Shown: positions 32,408 to 42,030 of the stretch, one piece after another
How positions within the stretch are numbered: the stretch's first letter is position 1
How the letters are laid out: each line of letters begins with the position of its first letter
NCBI GenBank assembly: GCA_022450045.1
Contig: JAKURD010000007.1
Span: 57,202 to 121,201 of the forward strand
Reading direction: 5' to 3'
DNA length: 64,000 nucleotides
Source: Gracilimonas sp.
GTDB taxonomy: Bacteria > Bacteroidota > Rhodothermia > Balneolales > Balneolaceae
Notes under the pieces: model-generated
Database searches by the model: none
The model's input: the letters and a program-made list of their open reading frames with translations, nothing else
What the model was told of the DNA's origin: nothing
Position numbers and translations under genes: made by a program

Positions 32408-35400
32408 ATGAAAATACAGATACCGCTTTTATTAATTTTAGCAATACTGTTTTGTTTACCCAATTTGAGTTGGGCACAAACAGGGACAATTGAAGGACAG
32501 GTTACAGATGAATCAGGAGAAATTCTGATCGGTGTAAACGTTACGCTTCAAATAGAAGGAAGAACATTAGGAGCATCAACAAATATTGATGGTAACTATA
32601 GAATAACAGGAGTTCCTGCAAGAACTGTAGAAGTTAGTGCACGATTTGTTGGCTTTAGAACTGAAACCAAGGAGGTGGATGTTACAGCAAATCAAATAAC
32701 TACTGTTGATTTCCTAATGAGCACATCAACTCTAAATCTGGACGAGTTAGTAGTAACTGGTACCGGTGGTACGGTAGAACGGAAATCATTAGGACATACT
32801 ATTGCTTCCGCTGATTTCGATGGTATTGAAGATGTCTCGACTACTTCTGTACAAGATGCTCTTACCGGCAAAATTGCCGGTGTAAATATCAATGCTCAAA
32901 GTGGAGCCATAGATCAGGAGCCTAAAATTCGTATTCGTGGAACCTCAAGTTTATCCATGACTAATCAGCCTTTGATTTATGTTGATGGTGTTCGTGTAAA
33001 CGGCGGCGGTGGATTTGCTCCGGGATTTGGTGCCGGCGGACTGGGTTCTCCTTCAGGCCTTTCAAATATTAACTTTGATGCTATTGACCGAGTTGAGATC
33101 CTAAAAGGACCTGCTGCTGCAACACTCTATGGTTCTCAGGCAAGTTCCGGTGTTATTCAAATCTTTACTAAGCAGGGACGGCAAGAGTCGGCTCCTCAAT
33201 TTGATATTGAATTAGGTACAACCTTGTACCAGATGCCAAACCGATTTCAGACAAATGCCGGTTTTGTTGAAAATGAGACAGAGCAACAAAATGTAAGTAA
33301 CATCTTAGGTGTGAATGTGGACTTGTATGAGCCTTTTGAAACACCTATAAACCTAATCGACCTTTACAATATTGGTGTTGGGCAAGAAATTTCTGCTTCT
33401 GTTCAAGGTGGTGGAGAGTCGATGACTTATTTTTCTAACCTAAGATACACATACACCGACGGTCCTTTTGATCCAAGTCCCTCGAATTTTAACGGAGGTG
33501 CGGTTGGTGAGGCCAATGATCTGTATAAAAAGATCTATTTCACCGGTAATTTAAATTTCATGCCAAGTGAAAATTTCACCTTGAGAGCTCAAACCTCTTA
33601 CACTAATTCAGATATTAGCATATATGAAAGTGGTATTACCATTTACACTCCTACCAGTACTTCTCGATATGCCAAACCTGAACGAGTAGGTGATGTTAGT
33701 AAGTTTGATACGTTTGGTATTCCGCTTTTTGCTACGGTTAGAGAAGGGACCTACCCAACTGTAACTGATAATACAAATCAGGGAAGAGTGGTATTAAAAG
33801 CTGATTATTTTCCTACCGATGAGCTTTCTTTTGATGCTTCTTTAGGGCTTGACTACCGAGACCAGCGCAGTGCTAACTTTCTGCCCTTCGGTTATAATGT
33901 GGATGGTAAAGCGCCTAACGGTGATGGCCAGATTTCAATTGGTACCCGTCAGCAGATGGTGCTGTCACTGGAAGGTAAAATGAACTGGATCAAAGATATT
34001 AATGAAGACCTCAGATCCTCTTTTGTAGCCGGTTTTCAGGCCTACCAGGAAGAACAAAATACGGCAAACTCAACCGGTACCGGTTTCTCCGGACCCGGCT
34101 TAGAAGTATTGGGTGCTACAGCGTCTCAAACTTCAGATTCTTATTTCCAGGAAGTTGTGAACGCAGGTGCTTTTATTCAGGAGCAAGTTGACTATGGCGA
34201 ATGGATCTACCTGACGGCCGGCTTGCGCATGGATGCAAGTAGTGCCTTTGGAGAAGATTTCAATTACGCAACATATCCAAAATTTTCAGCATCCTTTATC
34301 CCAACCACCGCATTTGATTTTGAGATCAATAATGTTTCCTCATTCAGGATTCGAGCTGCCTGGGGACAGTCAGGTCAGCAGCCGGGAGCCTTCGACAGGT
34401 TCACTACATTTGTACCAGTGAACTCAGCAGAAGGTTCCGGAGTACTGCCAGGAAACCCCGGTAATAGAGACTTGAAGCCGGAAGTTGCAACCGAGTGGGA
34501 AGCAGGATTTGAAATTGGTCTATTTGAAGACAAGTTTGGAATTGAAGCTACCTATTGGGATCGTGTAGTTAAAGATGCACTGATTGACAGGACTTATGCT
34601 CCATCAGGTGGATTTACTTCATCACAGCTAACCAATGCCGGAGAACTTGTAGCTCAAGGTGTTGAGTTAGGTTTAAACAGTAATGTGATACAAAACCCAA
34701 ATTTCACACTTAATGTATTTGTCAATGCAGCCTACATAAGAGAGGAAGTGACATCATTAGGTGGCGAACCGCCTATCAAGATTGATGCATCTTATATTCG
34801 TGACCGAATGTTTATTAAAGAAGGATATGCACCGGGTTCTTATTTTGGAACCAAATTGCCTGATGGTATAGCTTTTCCTTTTGATAGTAATCAAGATGGT
34901 ACTCCTGACAGTCAGTCTGAATTGGAAACTTATTTTTCAGGACCGGTTGATCCCGGTTCATTTAACTCAGCCATCATGGTTGCAGGACCTAACGGAGAAG
35001 CACTAACTGGTGGTTCAACATACCTTGACAATTATTTAGGTAAACCAACCCCGGATTGGGAAGGTGCTTTTGGCTTCTCTGCGAATCTGTACAAAAATAT
35101 CTCTGTGAGCAGTCGTTTCCAGTATGCTACAGGAAACTATTACCACCATAACCTGACCAATGCATTCCGCAGGGTTAACAGTGCTATTGGACGAAATATT
35201 ATGAGTGCGGCACAACTTGAGTCTGTACTTAAAAACCCTGCAAGTACTCCTTCAGAGCGAATAGATGCGGCTCAAAAATGGGTTAATAACAATGTATCTC
35301 TTTCCCCTTTTGACGGGTTAAATGAAATTGAGAAAGCTGACTACATCAGATGGACTAATTTGAGTATTTCTTACCGAATTCCTTCTGAAACAGTTGATAA

Positions 35401-35605
35401 ACTTGGTTTAAACGGTGCTTCACTGACGCTATCGGGTAACAACCTGGCGCTTTGGACTAAGTATGGAGGAGTTGACCCTCTTGCTACCGGAGAAGCTAGT
35501 TTAGGGCAGGGAGCATCTCTGCAAGAAAACTTTGGCGGCGGAATGGATACCTATGGCACTCCGCTACTTAGAACCTATGCCTTAACATTAAAGTTTGACT
35601 TTTAA
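32408..35605 (+). CDS. SusC/RagA-family TonB-linked outer-membrane transporter
   Basis: A 1065-residue transporter. Signal peptide to about residue 23 (NLSWAQT), CarboxypepD_reg domain (GTIEGQVTDESGEILIGVNV, to about 105), then a plug with SVQDALTGKIAGVNINAQSG and KIRIRGTSSLSMTNQPLIYVDGVRV, the SusC-type signature. The large barrel ends RTYALTLKFDF. It is directly followed by its SusD partner, so the pair should form the bed-bin type importer for large oligomers. Because the neighbours are peptidases and not glycoside hydrolases, the likely cargo is oligopeptide, as for RagAB. Substrate assignment is inference. Confidence 0.95.
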   Translation: MKIQIPLLLILAILFCLPNLSWAQTGTIEGQVTDESGEILIGVNVTLQIEGRTLGASTNIDGNYRITGVPARTVEVSARFVGFRTETKEVDVTANQITTVDFLMSTSTLNLDELVVTGTGGTVERKSLGHTIASADFDGIEDVSTTSVQDALTGKIAGVNINAQSGAIDQEPKIRIRGTSSLSMTNQPLIYVDGVRVNGGGGFAPGFGAGGLGSPSGLSNINFDAIDRVEILKGPAAATLYGSQASSGVIQIFTKQGRQESAPQFDIELGTTLYQMPNRFQTNAGFVENETEQQNVSNILGVNVDLYEPFETPINLIDLYNIGVGQEISASVQGGGESMTYFSNLRYTYTDGPFDPSPSNFNGGAVGEANDLYKKIYFTGNLNFMPSENFTLRAQTSYTNSDISIYESGITIYTPTSTSRYAKPERVGDVSKFDTFGIPLFATVREGTYPTVTDNTNQGRVVLKADYFPTDELSFDASLGLDYRDQRSANFLPFGYNVDGKAPNGDGQISIGTRQQMVLSLEGKMNWIKDINEDLRSSFVAGFQAYQEEQNTANSTGTGFSGPGLEVLGATASQTSDSYFQEVVNAGAFIQEQVDYGEWIYLTAGLRMDASSAFGEDFNYATYPKFSASFIPTTAFDFEINNVSSFRIRAAWGQSGQQPGAFDRFTTFVPVNSAEGSGVLPGNPGNRDLKPEVATEWEAGFEIGLFEDKFGIEATYWDRVVKDALIDRTYAPSGGFTSSQLTNAGELVAQGVELGLNSNVIQNPNFTLNVFVNAAYIREEVTSLGGEPPIKIDASYIRDRMFIKEGYAPGSYFGTKLPDGIAFPFDSNQDGTPDSQSELETYFSGPVDPGSFNSAIMVAGPNGEALTGGSTYLDNYLGKPTPDWEGAFGFSANLYKNISVSSRFQYATGNYYHHNLTNAFRRVNSAIGRNIMSAAQLESVLKNPASTPSERIDAAQKWVNNNVSLSPFDGLNEIEKADYIRWTNLSISYRIPSETVDKLGLNGASLTLSGNNLALWTKYGGVDPLATGEASLGQGASLQENFGGGMDTYGTPLLRTYALTLKFDF

Positions 35606-35653
35606 TTTAATGCTGTCAGCACAAACAATTTTTCACTCAAATTATTTTCAATT

Positions 35654-36952
35654 ATGAAAAGTATATTTAATCAATTTAAAATTCGCCACGCCTCGATATT
35701 AGTAACAGGAGCACTCCTGTTGTTTCTTGGCAGTTGTAACCTGTTGGAAGTAGAAAATCCAAACAGCCTCACCGTTGAGGACGTAAGTTTGCCTTCATCT
35801 GCTGAAGGTTTGAAAAACGGGCAGCTTAATGCGTTGATGTCCGGTTTAGGCTGGACCTATGCCGCTACATCTACCATCAGCGACGAGATTTACTGGACGG
35901 GTTCTTACGAATCTTATAAAACGTTCAATGAAGGAAGAGTCGCTTTTGACGCAAATGAAATCACGGTAGCGGGATTTCCTGAAATCAGTCAGGCAAGATA
36001 TATGTCTGACTTTGCTATTGAAAAGTTAGAAGAGTTTGATAGTAATTCTGAACTTGTTGACCGGTCTGTATTGGTTCGCAGTTATATATACGGGGCATTG
36101 ACTCGTATTACGATTGCTGACTCATACGATAATTTTGTTTTCTCAAATGGCACCGAAACATCTCCTGCTATTGGAGAAGACCAAATGTTTACGATTTACG
36201 ATCAAGCGATCAGTATGCTTGATAAAGCATTGCCTATTGCCCAAGCGGTTGGCAGTAGCGAGCTTGAAGGTCAGGTACTTGGACTTCGTGCAAGAGCAAA
36301 GCATGCCAAAGGAATTTGGCAGAAACTGAATCCTAAAGGGTCTGTTCCTGCAAACCCATTAGTGTCAGGAACGGGTGCTGTTGCGGATGCTGAAGATGCT
36401 TTAGATATTATGTCTGCAGATTATAAAGCGGTAATTAACTATCAGGCAGGTAATATTACCAACTATTTAGCCGGTCAGGTAAATAGCCGTGGGGAACTTA
36501 CTCTTACTCCAGATCCTGATGGAAGCAGAGCTCCTTTCAATGATCTGAAAACAGGTGATCCGGATCCCCGGGTAGTAGCTATTGCTGCTGACTTCAATGA
36601 CATTCAGACATATACTGAGAGCTATTCTCCGTTAACATGGTTGTCGGCTCGGGAAATGCACCTCATTATTGCAGAAGAATTAGTAGGAACAAATGACATC
36701 AAAGCCAGGAACGAGATCAATACGGTAAGAGGGCTTGATGGACTTCCTGATATGGATGTGACAGATAGTTTCGTAGAGTTTATCGAGCACGAAAGAAGAG
36801 CTAATCTTTATCTGCAAGGCAGAAGGCTGAATGATATGTACCGTTTTGGTTCACAGTCCCCAGACTGGTTGCCCGGTGAAGATGCATCGGACACTCCCGG
36901 AATATTATTGCCTATTCCTACCAATGAACAATTAGCAAATCCGGACCTCTGA
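35654..36952 (+). CDS. SusD/RagB-family outer-membrane lipoprotein
   Basis: A 432-residue lipoprotein: hydrophobic N-terminus ending LFLGSC with lipobox Cys near residue 28, then NLLEVENPNSLTVEDV. Helical TPR-like body and a C-terminal ARNEINTVRGLDGLP...FIEHERRANLYLQGRRLNDMYRFG, typical of RagB/SusD. It captures ligand at the cell surface and acts as the lid of the SusC transporter 48 bp upstream. Somewhat shorter than polysaccharide SusDs. Confidence 0.92.
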   Translation: MKSIFNQFKIRHASILVTGALLLFLGSCNLLEVENPNSLTVEDVSLPSSAEGLKNGQLNALMSGLGWTYAATSTISDEIYWTGSYESYKTFNEGRVAFDANEITVAGFPEISQARYMSDFAIEKLEEFDSNSELVDRSVLVRSYIYGALTRITIADSYDNFVFSNGTETSPAIGEDQMFTIYDQAISMLDKALPIAQAVGSSELEGQVLGLRARAKHAKGIWQKLNPKGSVPANPLVSGTGAVADAEDALDIMSADYKAVINYQAGNITNYLAGQVNSRGELTLTPDPDGSRAPFNDLKTGDPDPRVVAIAADFNDIQTYTESYSPLTWLSAREMHLIIAEELVGTNDIKARNEINTVRGLDGLPDMDVTDSFVEFIEHERRANLYLQGRRLNDMYRFGSQSPDWLPGEDASDTPGILLPIPTNEQLANPDL

Positions 36953-36998
36953 TAAAGGCCTTAAACCAATAGAAATTATAATTAACAGGATATAGAAT

Positions 36999-38597
36999 AT
37001 GTTGAATTTAAAATATAGAACAATGTTGTTGGGCTTGGGAGTATGTGTGCTTTCCATCTTCACAACAACGGTGTTGGCTCAACCTTCCAACCCCGCCCCA
37101 GACCGGACGGAAGGTGAAGGCCCATACGAACGCCTTATTATTCGCGGCGCTAATATGATTGACGGAACCGGGGCACCTATGACAGGCCCGGTCGATATTG
37201 TCATCGAAGGCAATAAAATTGTATCAGTACATCGGGTAGGTTATCCCGGTGTACCGATCAAAGAAGATCGACGTCCTGATGGAGCAACAAAGGAAATTGA
37301 TGCCTCCGGTATGTATGTGATGCCAGGATTCATTGACATGCATGTACATACAGGCGGGCAGCCAAAAGTACCTGATGCCGAATACACTTATAAACTATGG
37401 ATGGGTCATGGTATAACAACCGTCCGCGGTGTTCCATTTGACAATTTGGAATCATCACTGAGCGAGAAAGAGCGAAGTGAGCGAAACGAAATTGTTGCTC
37501 CGAGAATGTACAGTTACCATCGTGTAGGCTCAGGATGGGATGATCCTGTAAATACCCCTGAACAAGCACGTGAGTGGGTTCGCTGGGCTAAAGATCAAGG
37601 TATTGACGGGCTGAAAGTAGGTGCACACGATCCGGATATTATGGAAGCTCTTTTGGATGAAGCAGAGAAACTGAATCTAAACAGTACAGCTCACTTAGAC
37701 CAAATCGGCGTGGTTCGCATGAATACCGCTGATGCAACTAAATTAGGTTTAGGTGCTCAAACTCATTATTACGGATTGTTTGAATCCATGTATGATGACC
37801 ATGATCTACAGCCTTATCCCAACGACTATAATTACCAAAATGAGCAAGATCGTTTTGGGCAGGTTGCACGCCAATGGAACAAAATTGTAGAGCCCGGTAG
37901 TGAAGAATGGAATGAACTCATAGAGTTGTTCCTAAAGCACGACCTGACCATGGATCCTACCATGACGATCTATGAAGCGAGCAGAGATGTTATGAGAGCT
38001 CGTAATGCTGACTGGCATGAAGATTATACATTGCCAACGTTATGGGATTTCTATAAGCCCAATCGTGTAGCTCACGGATCTTATTGGTTCGATTGGACTA
38101 CTGAAGACGAGGTGCAATGGAGGAACTTTTACCGACGATGGATGCAGTTCCTTGATGACTACAAAGATGCCGGGGGACGTGTTACTACAGGTTCTGATGC
38201 AGGATTTATTTATAAGCTATACGGCTTTGATTACATCCGTGAATTAGAACTGCTGCAGGAAGCCGGTTTCCATCCTTTAGAAGTTATTCGTTCAGCTACC
38301 ATGAGCGGTGCAGAGGAATTATATAAAAAGATGGATGAAGATGCCCCTTTCGGAATTATTCGTCCCGATAAATTAGCTGATCTGGTTATCGTAGAAGAAA
38401 ATCCACTTCAAAACCTTAAAGTACTGTATGGAACAGGTGCTATAAGAGTGGAAGGTGTAGATGAAATTGTACGAGTGGGGGGTGTCAAATACACCATCAA
38501 AGATGGAATTGTGTATGACGCAAAACAACTGCTCGAAGATGTTCGCAATATGGTTGACGAACAAGAAGCGGAACTTGGTGAAAAAGAACGCTATTAA
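36999..38597 (+). CDS. secreted amidohydrolase with complete metal-ligand set
   Basis: A 532-residue exported amidohydrolase-superfamily protein (signal peptide to about residue 27, TTVLAQ). The metal-binding residues are all present: His115-x-His117 (DMHVHTGG), Lys206 (GLKVGAHD, candidate carboxylated Lys), His232 (TAHLDQ), His256 (QTHYYG) and Asp400 (GSDAGF). A C-terminal composite-sandwich segment (DKLADLVIVEENPLQNL) closes the fold. The family includes imidazolonepropionase-like enzymes and Xaa-Pro/Xaa-Arg dipeptidases of the Cc2672/Sgx9260 type. In this setting dipeptide or N-acyl-amino-acid hydrolysis is the leading guess. It is 46 bp downstream of the susD-like gene. Confidence 0.87.
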   Translation: MLNLKYRTMLLGLGVCVLSIFTTTVLAQPSNPAPDRTEGEGPYERLIIRGANMIDGTGAPMTGPVDIVIEGNKIVSVHRVGYPGVPIKEDRRPDGATKEIDASGMYVMPGFIDMHVHTGGQPKVPDAEYTYKLWMGHGITTVRGVPFDNLESSLSEKERSERNEIVAPRMYSYHRVGSGWDDPVNTPEQAREWVRWAKDQGIDGLKVGAHDPDIMEALLDEAEKLNLNSTAHLDQIGVVRMNTADATKLGLGAQTHYYGLFESMYDDHDLQPYPNDYNYQNEQDRFGQVARQWNKIVEPGSEEWNELIELFLKHDLTMDPTMTIYEASRDVMRARNADWHEDYTLPTLWDFYKPNRVAHGSYWFDWTTEDEVQWRNFYRRWMQFLDDYKDAGGRVTTGSDAGFIYKLYGFDYIRELELLQEAGFHPLEVIRSATMSGAEELYKKMDEDAPFGIIRPDKLADLVIVEENPLQNLKVLYGTGAIRVEGVDEIVRVGGVKYTIKDGIVYDAKQLLEDVRNMVDEQEAELGEKERY

Positions 38598-38625
38598 GAT
38601 TTCTATATAAATATCAATATCGATC

Positions 38626-38656
38626 GAAACCCCTGCCAAAGCAGGGGTTTCTTTTT
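38626..38656 (+). terminator. terminator inside the amidohydrolase cluster
   Basis: GAAACCCCTGC (38626-38636) pairs perfectly with GCAGGGGTTTC (38641-38651), with loop CAAA and then TTTTT. It sits between amidohydrolase genes 1 and 2 and should cut read-through. Confidence 0.9.
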
Positions 38657-38677
38657 AAGTAAAAGTGGGACTAACAA

Positions 38678-40264
38678 ATGAATAAGATTAAAGCTATAAC
38701 TACAATATTATCGATAATGCTCTTAATGGGTATTTCATTCGAAGGTATTGCACAAAAGAAATTTGGAGGCCTTGCTGAAGGTCCATACGACAGATTGGTA
38801 ATTCGGAATGCAATGGTTATTCCGGGGCATGGCGGACCTCCTGTAGGGCCTTATGATATCGTAATTGAAGGAGACAAAATCACCGAAATGATCCCTTTCG
38901 ATCCGGTAACGGCTGAAAGGAGAGGAGACAGTGAACGTCCGACAGGAAATAGGGTGATTGAAGCTGATGGCAAGTATGTAATGCCCGGCATGATCGACCT
39001 CCATATGCACTTGAGACAAGATCCTATGGAAATTGAATATGTGTATTACACGAAGCTTGCTCACGGTGTAACCACTATGGTACCTGCTCCCGACCGTGGA
39101 TTGGATAACGCGATGGCCGAAGCAAGCCGCAGCGAGAATAACGAAATTCTTGCACCTCGAATGTATCCGATATGGGGATGGGGTTCAAATACAGATTTTG
39201 ACCGCGAATTTTTGGAAAACCCAGACAATGCTCCGGAAGTTGCTGCAGAGATGTTTGAAAAAGGTGCACATGTGGTAAGTGTTGGGAGTTTAGGATGGAA
39301 TCAGAAATTACTTGGTGCAGTTACAAAAGCAGTAACTGAAAACGGTGGAATCACTACTTATCATATTCCACCCAATACCACATCGGTAACGCAGGCTGTG
39401 GATGCGGCCCGTTTAGGTGTTACAATGATCGAGCATCACTACGCATATGCGGAATCCTCTCTTGACCGTCAGGTCCAGGATTACCCCCGCGATTATAATT
39501 ACAATGATGAGAATGCTCGCTTCCGCCACGCCGGTAAAGTATGGACGGAGGCAAACCGAGAGCGTCTTTTAGGTGAAGTAGCTGATTCCCTGTTCGCTTA
39601 TGGTGTGCATATGCTTCCAACTCGTGTAGTGTATGAAGCAAACCGTGACATTCTAAGAGCTGCGAGTTTGCCGTGGAATGAGAAATATACTCACCAGGCG
39701 CTTATAAACTGGAATTTACCAAATCCTGCTTTTCATGGTTCATACCATTATGACTGGACCTCCGATGATGAATATTACTGGAGTTATGCTTTTGACCTTT
39801 GGGGCGACCTGATTTACGAATTCAATAAAAGAGGTGGTCACGTTTCTTATGGTACAGATGACAATTATATCTGGGCAACTCCCGGGTTTTCAAACATTCG
39901 CGAACTGCAGTTACTCAGAGAAACAGGAATGCATACTCTTGAAGTACTTAAAGCCGCCACACGCAACAGTGCTATAACACTGCGTGAAGAAAAACTGGGC
40001 CTCGTACGCCCCGGTTATACAGCTGACCTGATCATTGTGGATGGAAGTCCGCTTTACAACCTCCGCAATATGTACTCATTTGGTGCAATTAATACTGATC
40101 AAAATGGGGATATGTTTCGCTCAGAAGGAATCGTACATACCATCAAAGGTGGAGTGGTGATTGAAAATGACCTCTTAATGGAAGAAGTAGCCCGAATGGT
40201 TAAGGCTTCCAAAGAAGGGGTTTCTTCAGAAAATATTATGACTGCCCCATTTTTAGTGGACTAA
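38678..40264 (+). CDS. secreted amidohydrolase, tandem paralogue A (no strand-4 Lys)
   Basis: A 528-residue exported protein (signal peptide to about residue 25, EGIAQ). Metal ligands are His109-x-His111 (DLHMHLRQD), His229 (TYHIPP), His253/254 (IEHHYAY) and Asp394 (GTDDNY). The position of the bridging Lys in the first amidohydrolase is Ser here (VVSVGS, about residue 201), so a mononuclear or altered metal site is likely. Long blocks are nearly identical to the next gene, for example DRLVIRNAMVIPGHGGPPVG and YIWATPGFSNIRELQLLRE, so the two arose by duplication. It lies 80 bp after the first amidohydrolase, beyond a terminator, so it may have its own promoter. Confidence 0.87.
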   Translation: MNKIKAITTILSIMLLMGISFEGIAQKKFGGLAEGPYDRLVIRNAMVIPGHGGPPVGPYDIVIEGDKITEMIPFDPVTAERRGDSERPTGNRVIEADGKYVMPGMIDLHMHLRQDPMEIEYVYYTKLAHGVTTMVPAPDRGLDNAMAEASRSENNEILAPRMYPIWGWGSNTDFDREFLENPDNAPEVAAEMFEKGAHVVSVGSLGWNQKLLGAVTKAVTENGGITTYHIPPNTTSVTQAVDAARLGVTMIEHHYAYAESSLDRQVQDYPRDYNYNDENARFRHAGKVWTEANRERLLGEVADSLFAYGVHMLPTRVVYEANRDILRAASLPWNEKYTHQALINWNLPNPAFHGSYHYDWTSDDEYYWSYAFDLWGDLIYEFNKRGGHVSYGTDDNYIWATPGFSNIRELQLLRETGMHTLEVLKAATRNSAITLREEKLGLVRPGYTADLIIVDGSPLYNLRNMYSFGAINTDQNGDMFRSEGIVHTIKGGVVIENDLLMEEVARMVKASKEGVSSENIMTAPFLVD

Positions 40265-40328
40265 AACCAGCATAATTAAATAATAGTTTTCAATGCTGTA
40301 TTTATATGTTGAATGAATTCTTATCAAG

Positions 40329-40359
40329 CCTCCCACCCAGGGTAAATCCTTATGGGAGG
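40329..40359 (+). repeat. hairpin between the paralogous amidohydrolase genes
   Basis: CCTCCCA (40329-40335) pairs with TGGGAGG (40353-40359), with a 17-nt loop and no T-run. It may be an mRNA processing or stability structure; weak evidence. Confidence 0.35.
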
Positions 40360-40417
40360 TTCATAAGGCATTTCTTGGCTTTAGCTTTTATTACTCATCA
40401 ATAAGTTGGACAACACT

Positions 40418-42019
40418 ATGATTTATCATATAAAAAAAATCGTTAAAATACTTGGACTCGGATTGATTTTACTGGCCCTGAGTTGGCAAAGTGCACAAGC
40501 ACAAAAACAGTTTGGAGAACTGGCAGAAGGTCCTTACGACCGATTGGTTATCCGTAATGCAATGGTAATTCCCGGACATGGCGGCCCGCCGGTAGGCCCA
40601 TACGATATTGTTATTGAGGGAGACAAGATCACCGAGATGATTCCTTTTGACCCTGTGACAGCAGAACGAAGAGGTGACGCTAACCGTCCAACTGGAGACC
40701 GAATAATTGATGCTACCGGGAAGTATATAATGCCCGGGCTCATTGATTTACATGGCCACCTCAGGCAAGAACCGATGCCATTAGAGTATATCTACTATCT
40801 AAAATTAGCTCACGGAGTGACTACTTTTGGGCCGGCTTCAGATAGAGGAGTTGAATATGCGATGGAAGAAGCTCGGCTTGCAGATCGAAATGAAATTTTG
40901 GCTCCCACCATGTACCCGTTATGGTCATGGGGTTCCGGATTGGAGTATGATGAAGTATTTTTATCAGATCCTGAAAATGCACCCAGAATAGCGAAGGAAA
41001 TGGCTGAAAAGGGAGCACATCAGGTTTACCTTAACGGTATAGCATGGAACCAGGAATTATTTGAGGCTGCTGCGGATGCGGTATGGGAAAATGGGGGTGT
41101 AACGGGAGTCCATATTCCTCCATCCTATACAGCTGTAATAGATGCTGTGGATGCAGCACGATTAGGGGTTACTTTTATACTTCACCATTACGGATATGGG
41201 GAATCATCATTAGATAGAGCTGTTCAGGATTATCCAAGAAATTACAATTTCGATAATGAGAACCATAGGTTTCGTGAAGCAGGAAGAGTATGGCAGGAAG
41301 CAGATAAGGAACGCCTTTTAGGTGAAGTAGCTGATTCTCTGGTAGCTTATGGAGTCATCATGCAACCCACCCAGGTGGTATATGAAGCAAACAGAGATAT
41401 TGTAAGAGCTCAGAGCTTGCCATGGCACGAAAAATATACTCATCAGACCTTAATAGAATGGAACCTTCCTGACCCGGCTTATCATGGTTCCTTTCATTAC
41501 GACTGGACTTCAGATGACGAACAAACCTGGTATGAGGCCTATGACCTCTGGGGTGATCTGATCTATGAATTTAACAAGCGAGGCGGTACGGTTGCTTATG
41601 GTACAGATGATAACTACATCTGGGCTACTCCCGGTTTCTCAAATATCAGGGAATTACAGCTTCTCAGAGAGTCTGGAATGCATACGCTTGAGGTTCTCAA
41701 ATCAGCAACACATAACAGTGCAAAAGCACTTCGCATTGAAGATGAAACGGGATTAGTACGTCCCGGTTACGAAGCAGATCTTATCCTGATTGATGGAAGT
41801 CCCTTATATAACCTACGGTTCATGTATTCTTTTGGAGCCATCACACTTGATGAAAATGAGAACATGTACAGAACGAAAGGTATTGTTCACACCATCAAAG
41901 ATGGAGTTGTTATCAACAACGACAAGCTAATGGAAGAAGTAGCCCGAATGGTGAAAGAATCGAAAGAAGGAGTGGGTTCAAATATTGCCAATGATCCTTT
42001 TTTAATTGAAGAAGACTAA
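40418..42019 (+). CDS. secreted amidohydrolase, tandem paralogue B (no strand-4 Lys)
   Basis: A 533-residue exported protein from the ATG at 40418 (MIYHIKKIVKILGLGLILL, signal to QSAQAQ); a TTG four codons upstream is less likely. It has the same scaffold as the gene at 38678: DLHGHLRQE (His-x-His), GVHIPP, ILHHYGY and GTDDNY supply three further ligands, and the strand-4 position is Tyr (HQVYLNG) in place of Lys. The close similarity in sequence and length shows recent duplication, while differences such as HMH/HGH and the strand-4 residue suggest divergence in substrate. The BNR-protein gene follows by 11 bp, so they are co-transcribed. Confidence 0.87.
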   Translation: MIYHIKKIVKILGLGLILLALSWQSAQAQKQFGELAEGPYDRLVIRNAMVIPGHGGPPVGPYDIVIEGDKITEMIPFDPVTAERRGDANRPTGDRIIDATGKYIMPGLIDLHGHLRQEPMPLEYIYYLKLAHGVTTFGPASDRGVEYAMEEARLADRNEILAPTMYPLWSWGSGLEYDEVFLSDPENAPRIAKEMAEKGAHQVYLNGIAWNQELFEAAADAVWENGGVTGVHIPPSYTAVIDAVDAARLGVTFILHHYGYGESSLDRAVQDYPRNYNFDNENHRFREAGRVWQEADKERLLGEVADSLVAYGVIMQPTQVVYEANRDIVRAQSLPWHEKYTHQTLIEWNLPDPAYHGSFHYDWTSDDEQTWYEAYDLWGDLIYEFNKRGGTVAYGTDDNYIWATPGFSNIRELQLLRESGMHTLEVLKSATHNSAKALRIEDETGLVRPGYEADLILIDGSPLYNLRFMYSFGAITLDENENMYRTKGIVHTIKDGVVINNDKLMEEVARMVKESKEGVGSNIANDPFLIEED

Positions 42020-42030
42020 ATAAAACAGAT

